Origin: Pseudobythopirellula maris
GTDB taxonomy: Bacteria; Planctomycetota; Planctomycetia; Pirellulales; Lacipirellulaceae
Direction: 5' to 3'
Assembly (NCBI RefSeq): GCF_007859945.1
Contig: NZ_SJPQ01000004.1
Span: 62,001 to 126,000, forward strand
Length of the DNA: 64,000 bases
Each line of letters opens with the position of its first letter. Position 1 is the stretch's first letter. The notes below the pieces were generated by a model that was given only the letters and a program-made list of their open reading frames with translations, ran no database searches and had not been told where the DNA came from. This document shows, piece after piece, positions 26,432 through 34,558 of the stretch. Made by a program: the position numbers and the translations under genes.

Positions 26432-28582
26432 ATGGCGGCGGGTGTTGTGGGTACGATAACGAGGGTGAGACCGTCCCGGCGGCCGCCCATGCGCCGCCTG
26501 GCGGAGACCTGTTCAAGGATCGAGTCGTTGGACCAGCAAGCCTCATCAAACCAACCGAGGGCCTCGCTCGAGACGCTGCGGCTCGTCGACGAGGCGTGCG
26601 ACCGCTACGAGGCGCTCTGCCGCGAGGGCCCGGCGCCCGATTTGGCGCCGCACCTTCAGGCCGTTCCCGAGGGCGCCCGCGACGCGCTGCGTGCGGAGCT
26701 CGAGGCGATCCGCGACGCCTACCGCGCCGCCACCGAAGACCCCGGCGAAGGGAAGACGGTCGCCTACAAACGGACCAAACGCTCGACGAGCGGCGGCTTG
26801 CAGATCCGCTGCCCCCACTGCGAGAACGCCCTCGAACTGCTGGCCGACGCCCCGCTCGAGGAGATCACCTGCGACGCCTGCGGCAGCAATTTTAGTCTCG
26901 TCGACCAGGGCGACGACGAACGCTCGATGCGGCCGCTGCAACGCATCGGTCGGTTCGACCTTGTCTCGCGTCTGGGGCTCGGCGGTTTCGGCTCGGTCTG
27001 GAAGGCGTACGACGCCGAGCTCGACCGCGTGGTGGCGGTCAAGATCCCACGCCGTGGCCAGCTGCTGCCGCACGAGATGGAGCTGTTCTTCCGCGAGGCG
27101 CGGGCAGCGGCCCAGCTCGCCCACCCGCACATCGTGCCGGTTCACGAGGTGGGACGCGACGGCGAGACGATCTTCATCGTCAGCGAGCTGATCCGCGGCG
27201 AGCCTTTGTCCGACCGCATCAAGGGCCGCAAGCACTCGCCCCGTGAGACGGCCGAGCTGCTCGCCGTGGTGGCCGACGCGCTCGACTACGCCCACGAGCG
27301 CGGCGTGGTGCATCGCGATCTGAAACCATCGAACGTGATGATCGACGATGGCGGCCGTCCCTACCTGATGGACTTCGGCTTGGCGAAACGCGAGACGGGC
27401 GAGATCACGATGACCGTCGAGGGCCAGGTCCTCGGCACGCCTGCCTACATGTCGCCCGAGCAGGCCGGCGGCCAAGTCAAATGGGTCGACCGCCGCAGCG
27501 ATGTTTATTCGCTGGGCGTCATGCTGTTCCAGATGCTCTCGGGCGAGCTTCCGTTCCGCGGCACGGCGCAGAGCCAGATCCAGCAGCGGCTGGTCGACGA
27601 GGCGCCGAACCTGCGGAGGCTCGACCTGCGGGCGCCGCTCGACCTGGCGACGCTCACCGCCAAGTGCATGGAACGCGAGCAGAGCCGCCGTTACGCCACC
27701 GCCCGCGAAGTGGCCGACGAGCTGCGGCGGTATCTGCGCGGCGAGCCGATCCACGCCCGACCGCTCTCGCCGCTCGCGCGTGCCGGACGGTGGTCGCGAC
27801 GCAACCCGGCTCTCGCCGGCGTGGCGGCGCTCACGGCGGTGCTTGCCGTAGCGGGTCCGACGGCCGCGGTGGTGATCAACTCGCAGCGCGCCGAGATCGC
27901 TAGGCAGCTCGCGGCGCGCGACCGCACGATCGTCGGCTTCGAGGAGGAACTCGACCGCAGCGGCGCCGAGAGCGCCCGGCTGCGGGCGCGGCTCGACGCG
28001 ATCCTCGCCGCCGACCCCGGCGCCGAGCGTGAGCTGGCCGGCTGGCGCGAAACGCTGATCGAAGATTTTCTCGACCGGCGGTACGACTCGTTGTCGCAGA
28101 AGTATTCCGACGAGAGCCTGGCGCCCGCGGAGCGAGCGGAGGGCAATCGGGCGCTCGCCGACCTATTGGTCGCATTGAACCAAGCCTCGCGGGCAGCGCC
28201 GCACCTGAAGGCCGCGGCCAAGGCTTGGGAGCAAATGGCGGTGGCGGGGCAGGGGGGCGCCGAAACACGCGTCGCTCTGGCGGCAACGCTCTATGAGTTG
28301 GCGGCGATCGAGCGAGACGCCGGCGAACTTAAGCTGGCCCAAGCTCATTACGAGAAGGCGCTAGCCTTACGCAACGGGCTGGCGGCCGAGGCGCCGGAAT
28401 CGCTCGAACTCGGGATCGATCGGTTTGAGTCGCTCCTCACGGCGCGTGCACAAGGCTTAGCTGACTCGTCGGCTGTTCGGCTGGAGGCTTCGGACGAGCA
28501 ACGCAAGCGGGTTGAGCGGTTGCTGGACGAACCGGGCGCCGATCTGCAAGACGCGGCGAGCCTGCTCCTGGAACGCCGCTGA
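26432..28582 (+). CDS. Ser/Thr protein kinase with zinc ribbon, membrane anchor and TPR-like tail
   Basis: This 716-residue kinase begins with a helical region followed by a two-Cys-pair zinc ribbon (CPHC near 126, CDAC near 147). The Hanks-type kinase domain spans about 171-435: GLGGFGSVW glycine loop, VAVKI lysine, VVHRDLKPSN catalytic loop, MDFGLAK, GTPAYMSPEQA. A membrane helix (about 458-483) is followed by a coiled coil and TPR-like repeats (for example ALADLLVALNQASRAAPHLKAAAKAWEQM). The layout is typical of planctomycete transmembrane kinases, with the C-terminal part outside the cytoplasm. It is divergent from hisA. Confidence 0.95.
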   Translation: MAAGVVGTITRVRPSRRPPMRRLAETCSRIESLDQQASSNQPRASLETLRLVDEACDRYEALCREGPAPDLAPHLQAVPEGARDALRAELEAIRDAYRAATEDPGEGKTVAYKRTKRSTSGGLQIRCPHCENALELLADAPLEEITCDACGSNFSLVDQGDDERSMRPLQRIGRFDLVSRLGLGGFGSVWKAYDAELDRVVAVKIPRRGQLLPHEMELFFREARAAAQLAHPHIVPVHEVGRDGETIFIVSELIRGEPLSDRIKGRKHSPRETAELLAVVADALDYAHERGVVHRDLKPSNVMIDDGGRPYLMDFGLAKRETGEITMTVEGQVLGTPAYMSPEQAGGQVKWVDRRSDVYSLGVMLFQMLSGELPFRGTAQSQIQQRLVDEAPNLRRLDLRAPLDLATLTAKCMEREQSRRYATAREVADELRRYLRGEPIHARPLSPLARAGRWSRRNPALAGVAALTAVLAVAGPTAAVVINSQRAEIARQLAARDRTIVGFEEELDRSGAESARLRARLDAILAADPGAERELAGWRETLIEDFLDRRYDSLSQKYSDESLAPAERAEGNRALADLLVALNQASRAAPHLKAAAKAWEQMAVAGQGGAETRVALAATLYELAAIERDAGELKLAQAHYEKALALRNGLAAEAPESLELGIDRFESLLTARAQGLADSSAVRLEASDEQRKRVERLLDEPGADLQDAASLLLERR

Positions 28583-28593
28583 ATCGACGCCCT

Positions 28594-29520
28594 TCAGCGG
28601 TCGAGCGCCTCGCCGCCGTTGCGGGTCGCCATCGCCTTGTAGAGGTCGAACTCGACGCCATCGCTCAGGAACCGCACCGAGCCGTCGGCCAGCGCGAAGT
28701 GCGCGCCGCCGGGGTGGGCGCTGCCGAAGAAGAGGTCGTTCGCCAGGATGCTGCGGTCGGCGCCGGCGGGCGCCTCCCAGTCGCAACGGCAGTAGCCGAA
28801 ATTCTCGTGGTCGGCGTTGATCGGCCAGCGGATGTTGCGCACGGCGTAGGTCGCGACCTCCTCATCAATCGCGCCGAGCCAGATCGCCCCGACGCTGAAC
28901 CGACGCAATGACGCCAAGTAATACTGTTCGCCGATCGCCAGGGTGTGCGACGCACCGTCGGTCACTTCGGCCAGCCGCGTGGGCCCCTCGGCGTGCAGCA
29001 CGCCGTCGATGGCGACATCGCCGTTGATGAACTGTTCGAGGCTCCAGTTCCCCTCTTCGGTCGCCCCGGCGCCCGCCACGCCGTAATAACTCGACCACGG
29101 GCCCTGGGCGTCTTCGGGGGGCTTGGGCCAACTGGGACAGAGGAAACCCCTGGGGGCGGTCAGCGCGGTCATCTTCTGGCGGAAGCCGCCATTCTCCAGC
29201 GGCTCGATCTCGTCGTACAGCGCCTGCTCCTCGACGAACGGCAAGAGCGACACACGCCAAGCGAGTCCGTCTTGCTTTTGCTTCTCATGCAACCGGGCGC
29301 CGGCGGGCAGGTGGCCGAAGGCCGACTCGTGCTCGTGTGCGGCCAAAATCTGCTGCTTGAGGTTGTTCTGGCAGTGGCTCCGTCTCGCCGCCTCGCGGGC
29401 TGCCTGCACTGCAGGCAGCAAGAGCGCGATCAGCACGGCGATGATCGCCACGACGGTGAGCAGCTCCGCCAGGGTGAATGCCCGTGTGCGGACGCGTCGC
29501 GCTGAAGCTGAGCGGTTCAT
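28594..29520 (-). CDS. DUF1559 pseudopilin-like protein
   Basis: This is a 308-residue protein with a type IV pilin-like N-terminus (AFTLAELLTVVAIIAVLIAL, a prepilin cleavage and methylation site followed by a long hydrophobic helix). The planctomycete DUF1559 body has AREAARRSHCQNNLKQ after the helix and the H-x9-DG type motif GGAHFALADGSVRFLSDGV near the C-terminus. These proteins are very numerous in Planctomycetota and their function is unknown. The ATG overlaps the stop of the upstream PEP-CTERM gene (ATGA), so both are probably translated from one mRNA. The kinase gene ends 11 bp away on the other strand. Confidence 0.93.
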   Translation of the reverse strand: MNRSASARRVRTRAFTLAELLTVVAIIAVLIALLLPAVQAAREAARRSHCQNNLKQQILAAHEHESAFGHLPAGARLHEKQKQDGLAWRVSLLPFVEEQALYDEIEPLENGGFRQKMTALTAPRGFLCPSWPKPPEDAQGPWSSYYGVAGAGATEEGNWSLEQFINGDVAIDGVLHAEGPTRLAEVTDGASHTLAIGEQYYLASLRRFSVGAIWLGAIDEEVATYAVRNIRWPINADHENFGYCRCDWEAPAGADRSILANDLFFGSAHPGGAHFALADGSVRFLSDGVEFDLYKAMATRNGGEALDR

Positions 29521-30734
29521 CGGTCGCGGGGTCCTAACCGCCGCCGCACGCCGGCTGCGCCGATCGCAACCAGCGCGATCGCCCCGCTGCTTGGTTCCGG
29601 CACACCGGCCAGAGCGTAGGACAAGGATTGCGAAACACTGCTAAAGCCTTTCCCCTCCATCAGTCCGACAAACCAGTCGATGTCGTCAAAGTCGAACCGT
29701 CCGTCCAGGCTGCCACGCGTGACGGGGAACTCGCCGTAATTCTTCATGCGGTAGGCGTCGAAGTCGAGCAGGGCGAGGGCGAAGTCGTCGATGTCGCCCG
29801 CGTCGAGGTCGCCGCTCAGGTTCATGTCGCCCAGCAGCAGCGAGTAGGCGGCCATCTCGACGTTGTCGACGCCCCACCAGCCGTCGTCGCCGGCGTCTTC
29901 CATGCCGAACTCGACCTCGAACGAGGCCGCCCCGCCGGTGCTGGCCGCCGCGACGAGCTCGCTGAGCGACACGCCGCCCAGGTCGAGCAGGTCGACGTAG
30001 ACCCGTTCGTTGAAGTTGTCCGTTTTGACAATGCCCTCGCCGGGGAGGGGCGGGTTCGCCGGGTCCGACTCCCACCGCAACACCTCGAAGTCGTTGATGA
30101 AAGTGTTGTTCGCGTCGAAGGTGCGCACCCGGATGACGCCGGTCTGGTTGTTGCCGTTGGGATCGAACTCCTCGCCGTCGTCGCAGCAGCCCCCCTTCCA
30201 GCTGCTGTCGAACACCAGCCGCAGCTGCTCCTCGCTCTCGACAACGTCGAGCGGCAACCGCGGCGTGGTGAGGAACGTGTTGTAGAAGCCGAGCGTGTTG
30301 GCCGGGTCGCCCAGGTCGTTCCACGAGTCGGGGTCGGCGACCGCGATCGTGCCCTGCCCGAGGTGGAACTCTTCACGCCCGCTCGGGGCGCCGCTGGGGA
30401 GCTTGTTCACGTCGGTCCAGAATTCACGATGCGCGAACGACCACCCCTCCCACTCGAACACGCCGACGTCGGGGCTGTTCACCCCGGGCACGTCGGAGGC
30501 GTCACGTATCCAGCCGGGGGGCGCTTGGTGGGTGAAGGCCCTCGGGAATGGGAAGATTTCATCGACGGACGGTTGCAGTTGCAGGCTGTCGAAATTCTCC
30601 TGATACAACGTCGTGACCGCGAGCGCTCCGCACGGCGCGAAATACGCCGCCGCGAGCGCGACTAGCACGCTGGCCATGGGCGTCAGCCGGGCTCGGCGCG
30701 AGTGCTGGCGAGACGGGGATGTGTTCACAGACAT
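29517..30734 (-). CDS. PEP-CTERM protein with dockerin-like repeats
   Basis: This 405-residue secreted protein has a signal peptide (about residues 18-43, TPMASVLVALAAAYFAPCGALA). A beta-sandwich-like region follows with many acidic and aromatic residues (FDSSWKGGCCDDGEEFDPNG and neighbours). Two dockerin-type EF-hand loops come next (GDMNLSGDLDAGDIDDFALALLD and GSLDGRFDFDDIDWFVGLM). The C-terminal sorting signal is GVPEPSSGAIALVAIGAAGVRRR. I start at the ATG at 30734; the frame stays open to 31526 but overlaps another gene and a non-coding stretch. It is the first gene of a pair with the DUF1559 gene. Confidence 0.85.
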   Translation of the reverse strand: MSVNTSPSRQHSRRARLTPMASVLVALAAAYFAPCGALAVTTLYQENFDSLQLQPSVDEIFPFPRAFTHQAPPGWIRDASDVPGVNSPDVGVFEWEGWSFAHREFWTDVNKLPSGAPSGREEFHLGQGTIAVADPDSWNDLGDPANTLGFYNTFLTTPRLPLDVVESEEQLRLVFDSSWKGGCCDDGEEFDPNGNNQTGVIRVRTFDANNTFINDFEVLRWESDPANPPLPGEGIVKTDNFNERVYVDLLDLGGVSLSELVAAASTGGAASFEVEFGMEDAGDDGWWGVDNVEMAAYSLLLGDMNLSGDLDAGDIDDFALALLDFDAYRMKNYGEFPVTRGSLDGRFDFDDIDWFVGLMEGKGFSSVSQSLSYALAGVPEPSSGAIALVAIGAAGVRRRLGPRDR

Positions 30735-30993
30735 GGCGTCTTGGGAGACGGGGGCTTGCGCTGCCGGGGTTCTATCTAGGTTAACAACCACGAAGGGGGG
30801 CCGGTAGCGATATGATCGACCCAAAAAGTGGCGCCCGACGGGCGGGGTATGGGCCCGAAATCGCGGGGATGGGTCCTTTTCCCGGGCCGCAAGCTTGGCG
30901 GAGTCGGAGCGGCTGGTTAGCTTGTAAACAGGCGTTCTTAGCGCCGGCTGCGTCGTCGAGAGACGCTGGCCATCCTCCTTTCGGGCGAGACAC

Positions 30994-32010
30994 GTGACCC
31001 AACCCCCCGCGCGACGGACGATCTCGCTGCTCACGCTGTTGCTGGCGATTGTGTCCCCCGCCACTGCCGCGGCGGCCGAGGCGCACTTCTGGCTGTCGAC
31101 CTCGGCGAGCGGATCGTCGGGGCCCGAGGCGCCCGCGCTGGGAATGACCGTGGGTGAGACAACCACGCTGCACCTTTGGGGCCGGCCGACCACCGGGACC
31201 AAGTTCCGCAACGTTTCGCTCAACATCGTGGCCAACAAAGCGGGTGTCGACTTGGTCGATGGGGCCATCGCGATCCACAACGCGATCGACCTGTCGACCG
31301 ATCGCTTCGAGTACATTCGCGACTCGTCGTCGACCCACCCGCTCACCTCCGAGCACACTGCCGGCGAGTCGGTCACGATGGCCGACGAGCTGATCGGGCT
31401 GCACGCGTTCACGCTGTACCCCGACGCCTCGCTGCGCGGCGTCGGGCCGACGTGCGGGTCCTCGGAATCGGATTGCGAGATCGCCGGCGACGGCGAGCCG
31501 GCCTGGCGTTTGGCTTCGTTCGACATCGGTGCGGTCGCCGCCTCGGCGAGTGTGGGGTTGTACTTGCAATTGGGCGAATACGGCGTGAACGAGGTGTCGG
31601 TCGCCGAGGGCGACTACGATTTCGACGACGACGTTGACTCGGACGACTTCGACGCCTGGGTCACGGCTTTCGGATCGACCGAACCACACGCCGACGGCAA
31701 CGCCAGCGGCACGGTCGACGCTGCCGACTTCACCGTGTGGCGCGACAACATGGGGGCGGTCGGATCTCTGTTGGCGACCACCGCCACCGAAGTCCGCTTT
31801 GGTGTCGACATCGGCGACGGGACCGAACCCTTGCACAACGCCTCAGACGACCGCGAGACCAACCTCGTGGGCGACGACCCCGACGCGGTGATCACGGTCT
31901 CGGCGCCGAGCGCATCTTCGGCGACTCCCGAGCCGGCGAGCGGCTGGTTGCTGGCGCTTGCTTGGCTGGGGCTGCGGGGCGTCGCCGGGCGACGCCACCG
32001 CTCGCCGTAG
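30994..32010 (+). CDS. PEP-CTERM protein with dockerin-like repeats
   Basis: This is a 338-residue secreted protein starting with GTG. The signal peptide ends near ATAAAAEA. A cohesin- or Ig-like beta domain follows (about 30-200, with LNIVANKAGVDLVDG). Two dockerin-like EF-hand loops are next (GDYDFDDDVDSDDFDAWV and DGNASGTVDAADFTVWRDN). The C-terminal sorting signal is ATPEPASGWLLALAWLGLRG with an Arg-rich end. It is divergent from the PEP-CTERM gene at 29517-30734, with a 259-bp shared upstream region. Both share the EF-hand plus PEP design, but the N-terminal domains differ. Its binding partner is unknown. Confidence 0.85.
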   Translation: MTQPPARRTISLLTLLLAIVSPATAAAAEAHFWLSTSASGSSGPEAPALGMTVGETTTLHLWGRPTTGTKFRNVSLNIVANKAGVDLVDGAIAIHNAIDLSTDRFEYIRDSSSTHPLTSEHTAGESVTMADELIGLHAFTLYPDASLRGVGPTCGSSESDCEIAGDGEPAWRLASFDIGAVAASASVGLYLQLGEYGVNEVSVAEGDYDFDDDVDSDDFDAWVTAFGSTEPHADGNASGTVDAADFTVWRDNMGAVGSLLATTATEVRFGVDIGDGTEPLHNASDDRETNLVGDDPDAVITVSAPSASSATPEPASGWLLALAWLGLRGVAGRRHRSP

Positions 32011-32093
32011 GGCCAATCAGCCTTCGCCACGCGCCCCCGACAGGGCGCCAGAAGTTTTTTGGGGGATGCTCTAGAAGACCACGCCCGGCGGGC

Positions 32094-32711
32094 TCAAACC
32101 GCCAAGTCGGGCGCCCAAGTGGTGCGGATCAGGCCTAGCTTGCGCTCGACCGTCCGCTCGACCACGCCCAGCTGGCTGGCGATCTCGGCGTTCGTGCAGC
32201 CCTCGAGCTTGCGCTGCGCGATGTCGCGGAGCGTGTCGTCCGGCAGCGACGACATCAGCCGCTGGCACTCTTCCTGCATCGCGACGAGGAACTCGGGGCC
32301 GAGGTCGTCGTCGGCCGGGTCGACGCCGGCCATGCTCTCCTCGGCCGAGCCGATGCGGAGGGCGGCTTTGCCGCCGCCTCGTTTCTGGGCCATCTGCTTG
32401 GCCCGCTGATTGATCGCCTTGCGGGCGGTGATCTTGGCGAGCAGCGACCACAGGTTGCCGCGGTCGCCCAGCATCGGAAAACGGTCTCGCTCGAAGCCGT
32501 GGAACAAGCTCTCCAGGGCGCTGAGCGCTACGTCTTCCTCGTCCTCGGCGCCGCGGGGGGCGTTGCCCAGTTTGACCCGAGCGAACGCCACGAGGCGGCT
32601 GAAGTAGCGATTCCACAGCTCCTGCTGCGCCGTGCTGTCGTCGCCGTCCTTCAGATCGGCGATCCACTGCGTCACCGATCCGTGCGCGTCGATCTTCGAC
32701 GTGTCGGCCAT
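32094..32711 (-). CDS. ECF-type RNA polymerase sigma factor
   Basis: This 205-residue protein starts at the ATG at 32711; another ATG 11 codons upstream, at 32744, is possible. Region 2 has QELWNRYFSRLVAFARVKLG and LESLFHGFERDRFPMLGDRGNLWSLL, including the planctomycete-type DRxxLWxLL block. Region 4 has LRDIAQRKLEGCTNAEIASQLGVVERTVERKL, a helix-turn-helix. The pattern fits the planctomycete ECF group that is often linked to Ser/Thr kinases. There is no anti-sigma factor beside it. It is divergent from a PEP-CTERM gene, a possible target. Confidence 0.92.
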   Translation of the reverse strand: MADTSKIDAHGSVTQWIADLKDGDDSTAQQELWNRYFSRLVAFARVKLGNAPRGAEDEEDVALSALESLFHGFERDRFPMLGDRGNLWSLLAKITARKAINQRAKQMAQKRGGGKAALRIGSAEESMAGVDPADDDLGPEFLVAMQEECQRLMSSLPDDTLRDIAQRKLEGCTNAEIASQLGVVERTVERKLGLIRTTWAPDLAV

Positions 32712-33012
32712 GGACTGGTCGCTGTCGTGCGGTCGGGTCGTCACGATGCGTAGCTCGGGCTGGGAGAGGAGGGGCGCCGGGGATTCCCCTTATTACAGGC
32801 CCGCGGGGGCGATGCTGTCAACGTTTCACGCCCTACGAACAGTACTTTTGGCGGCGAGAAAAAGATATTGGCGGGGGCTGTCGGGCTCCGTGCGGCGGGG
32901 CTGATTGGCGGGGTGTGAGACACCACCCGTCGGGCGGCGCCCCGGCGTCCTGGCGGTGAAAGCGATCCACAACCCACGGGGCGTTCCCAATCTTTCTCCT
33001 GAGGAGTGACTT

Positions 33013-34221
33013 ATGAAGACGAATTGGCTGTGCGGCGTGGCCGCGGCGTTGGGACTTAGCATGACGGCCGGCGCCGCCCTGGCGACGATCCCCTACACCC
33101 CTGTCACCCCACCTGGCAATCTCGCGTTAGGACCCGGCGTGGTGGCGCCCTCGGACGTGCTCGGCAAAGAGTACTCGCACGACTTCGACGAGTCGACGCT
33201 GGGCGGCGGCGGACTGCCCGACCCCGAGCAGGTGATCGCCTGGGACGGCGTGGGGGGCACGGCCGACGGCGTCGACTTCTCCGGCAGCCGACCGAACGAC
33301 GACACCGATCGCCAGGTCGACGCGATCGCCAACCACGCCGACGCCTTGTTCAATCCTCTGCGTGAAGACCTCGCCCACCTGATCTTCTCACACGACGACC
33401 AGATCACGGTTTACGGCGGGCCGGCGGGAGGGCCGTCGATGTTCGCCATGCCTTCGGCCGGGCCGGTGTTGCTGTCGAACGGCAACACAATCGGCGGCGC
33501 CGGCGAGGTGAGCGTCGAGCGGGCCGGGGCTTATCACCCCGCCTCGAGCCAGACCGTTTGGGCCAAGCAGCCCGAGGTGAACGGCATGCCGTTGCCGCGC
33601 GACGTCGACGGTGTTGAGGTGTGGGGCCCCGAGCCCGGCCTGACGGGCGACGCCGACCGCTACTCGCTCGAGCTCGACTTCGAGACCGGCGCCTCGATCT
33701 GGAACGCCTCGGGCACGCCCTACCTGTCGCACCCGATGGTGGTTTCAGCGGTCGAGTCGCTGCTCGGCATGATCCCCGGTCCGGCCATCCTGCCGTACGA
33801 TAACCAGGAGTCACGCAACGCGATCAACATCGACGCCCTGATGGTGCTCGACAACACGGGCGACACCGAAAGGTTCGACGAGGACCCGGCCGGCGGCTCC
33901 GGTGACACGGTGATCTTCAGCATCCGTCAGGTCGTCGACCCGATGGACGCGACCGGCTACTACGCGACCGGCAGCGAGCTGTTCGTGCTCGACGGCCTGG
34001 GCGGGGTGAGCTTCCTGAAGCACGGCGGCCACGTCTGGGACAAGGCGTACGCCCTGACCGACCTGAGCGTCACCGGCATGACGCCCGGCGGGTTCGATTA
34101 CCACGGCGTGATCGACATCAACGCGATCGAGGCGATCGCCCAAGTGCCGGAGCCCGCCGGGCTAGTGCTGCTGGTCGGTGGTTTCATGGCGATGGCGGTC
34201 ACCCGTTGGCGGTTGGGCTGA
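33013..34221 (+). CDS. PEP-CTERM protein
   Basis: This 402-residue secreted protein has a good ribosome-binding site (TGAGGAG 7 bases before the ATG). Its signal peptide (MKTNWLCGVAAALGLSMTAGAALA) is followed by a long beta-rich region without recognised catalytic motifs. The C-terminal PEP signal VPEPAGLVLLVGGFMAMAVTRWR ends the protein. The region around FSHDDQITVYGGPAGG and ALMVLDNTGDTERFDEDPAG contains acidic clusters that could bind calcium. A strong terminator follows 40 bp after the stop. It is divergent from the ECF sigma factor. Confidence 0.85.
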   Translation: MKTNWLCGVAAALGLSMTAGAALATIPYTPVTPPGNLALGPGVVAPSDVLGKEYSHDFDESTLGGGGLPDPEQVIAWDGVGGTADGVDFSGSRPNDDTDRQVDAIANHADALFNPLREDLAHLIFSHDDQITVYGGPAGGPSMFAMPSAGPVLLSNGNTIGGAGEVSVERAGAYHPASSQTVWAKQPEVNGMPLPRDVDGVEVWGPEPGLTGDADRYSLELDFETGASIWNASGTPYLSHPMVVSAVESLLGMIPGPAILPYDNQESRNAINIDALMVLDNTGDTERFDEDPAGGSGDTVIFSIRQVVDPMDATGYYATGSELFVLDGLGGVSFLKHGGHVWDKAYALTDLSVTGMTPGGFDYHGVIDINAIEAIAQVPEPAGLVLLVGGFMAMAVTRWRLG

Positions 34222-34261
34222 GGGAGCCCCGGCGGATCCCAACAAGATTCGAGGCGGCGGG

Positions 34262-34313
34262 CGGCGGAAGGGGACCCCAGGGAACTGGGGAATCCTTCCG
34301 CCGTCTTTTTCTT
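34262..34313 (+). terminator. Rho-independent terminator after the PEP-CTERM gene
   Basis: The arms CGGCGGAAGG (34262-34271) and CCTTCCGCCG (34294-34303) pair perfectly, with an inner CCCCAG/CTGGGG stem between them. A T-rich run follows (TCTTTTTCTTT). Confidence 0.88.
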
Positions 34314-34440
34314 TGTCGTCTACTTTTTTTGCCTTCTCGGCCATCAAGCCGCGAAGGCCGCTCCAAAGACCAGAGAAGTGGGACAGGATCGACGGGATTG
34401 ACCCGCTTATTGGCCTGCCTCCTAAAATCCGGTCAAAGAC

Positions 34441-34500
34441 TTCTTGGCGCGTCTTGGCGTTCTAGGCGGCTTGGCGGTTTGTCTTCTCGGCGGCTCGCAA
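34441..34500. repeat. Degenerate CTTGGCG-type short repeats
   Basis: Between the terminator and the ABC-2 permease there is a run of imperfect copies of CTTGGCG (TTCTTGGCG, GTCTTGGCG, GGCTTGGCG, then TTCTCGGCG). They are spaced by 10 to 16 bases. No gene is present. This looks like a small dispersed element rather than a regulatory site. Confidence 0.45.
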
Positions 34501-34516
34501 GCCGGAGGGCTTCGCC

Positions 34517-34522
34517 TATAAT
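34517..34522 (+). promoter_or_regulatory. Candidate -10 element of the ABC-2 permease gene
   Basis: A perfect TATAAT lies about 37 bases before the TTG start of the permease gene. The position expected for a -35 box (about 34494-34499) reads CTCGCA and does not match, so this is a partial promoter call. Confidence 0.4.
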
Positions 34523-34558
34523 GCCAGACTCCCTCGCCCAGCACCGGAGCCGCCTCTT

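Noticed and set aside
30830-30850. Sigma-54-like TGGCGCC...GGGC between divergent PEP-CTERM genes
   Set aside because: The -12 half reads GGGC instead of TTGC; only the GG/GC spacing fits.
30735-31526. Upstream extension of the PEP-CTERM gene at 29517-30734
   Set aside because: The frame stays open but overlaps the divergent PEP-CTERM gene and the signal peptide lies after 30734.
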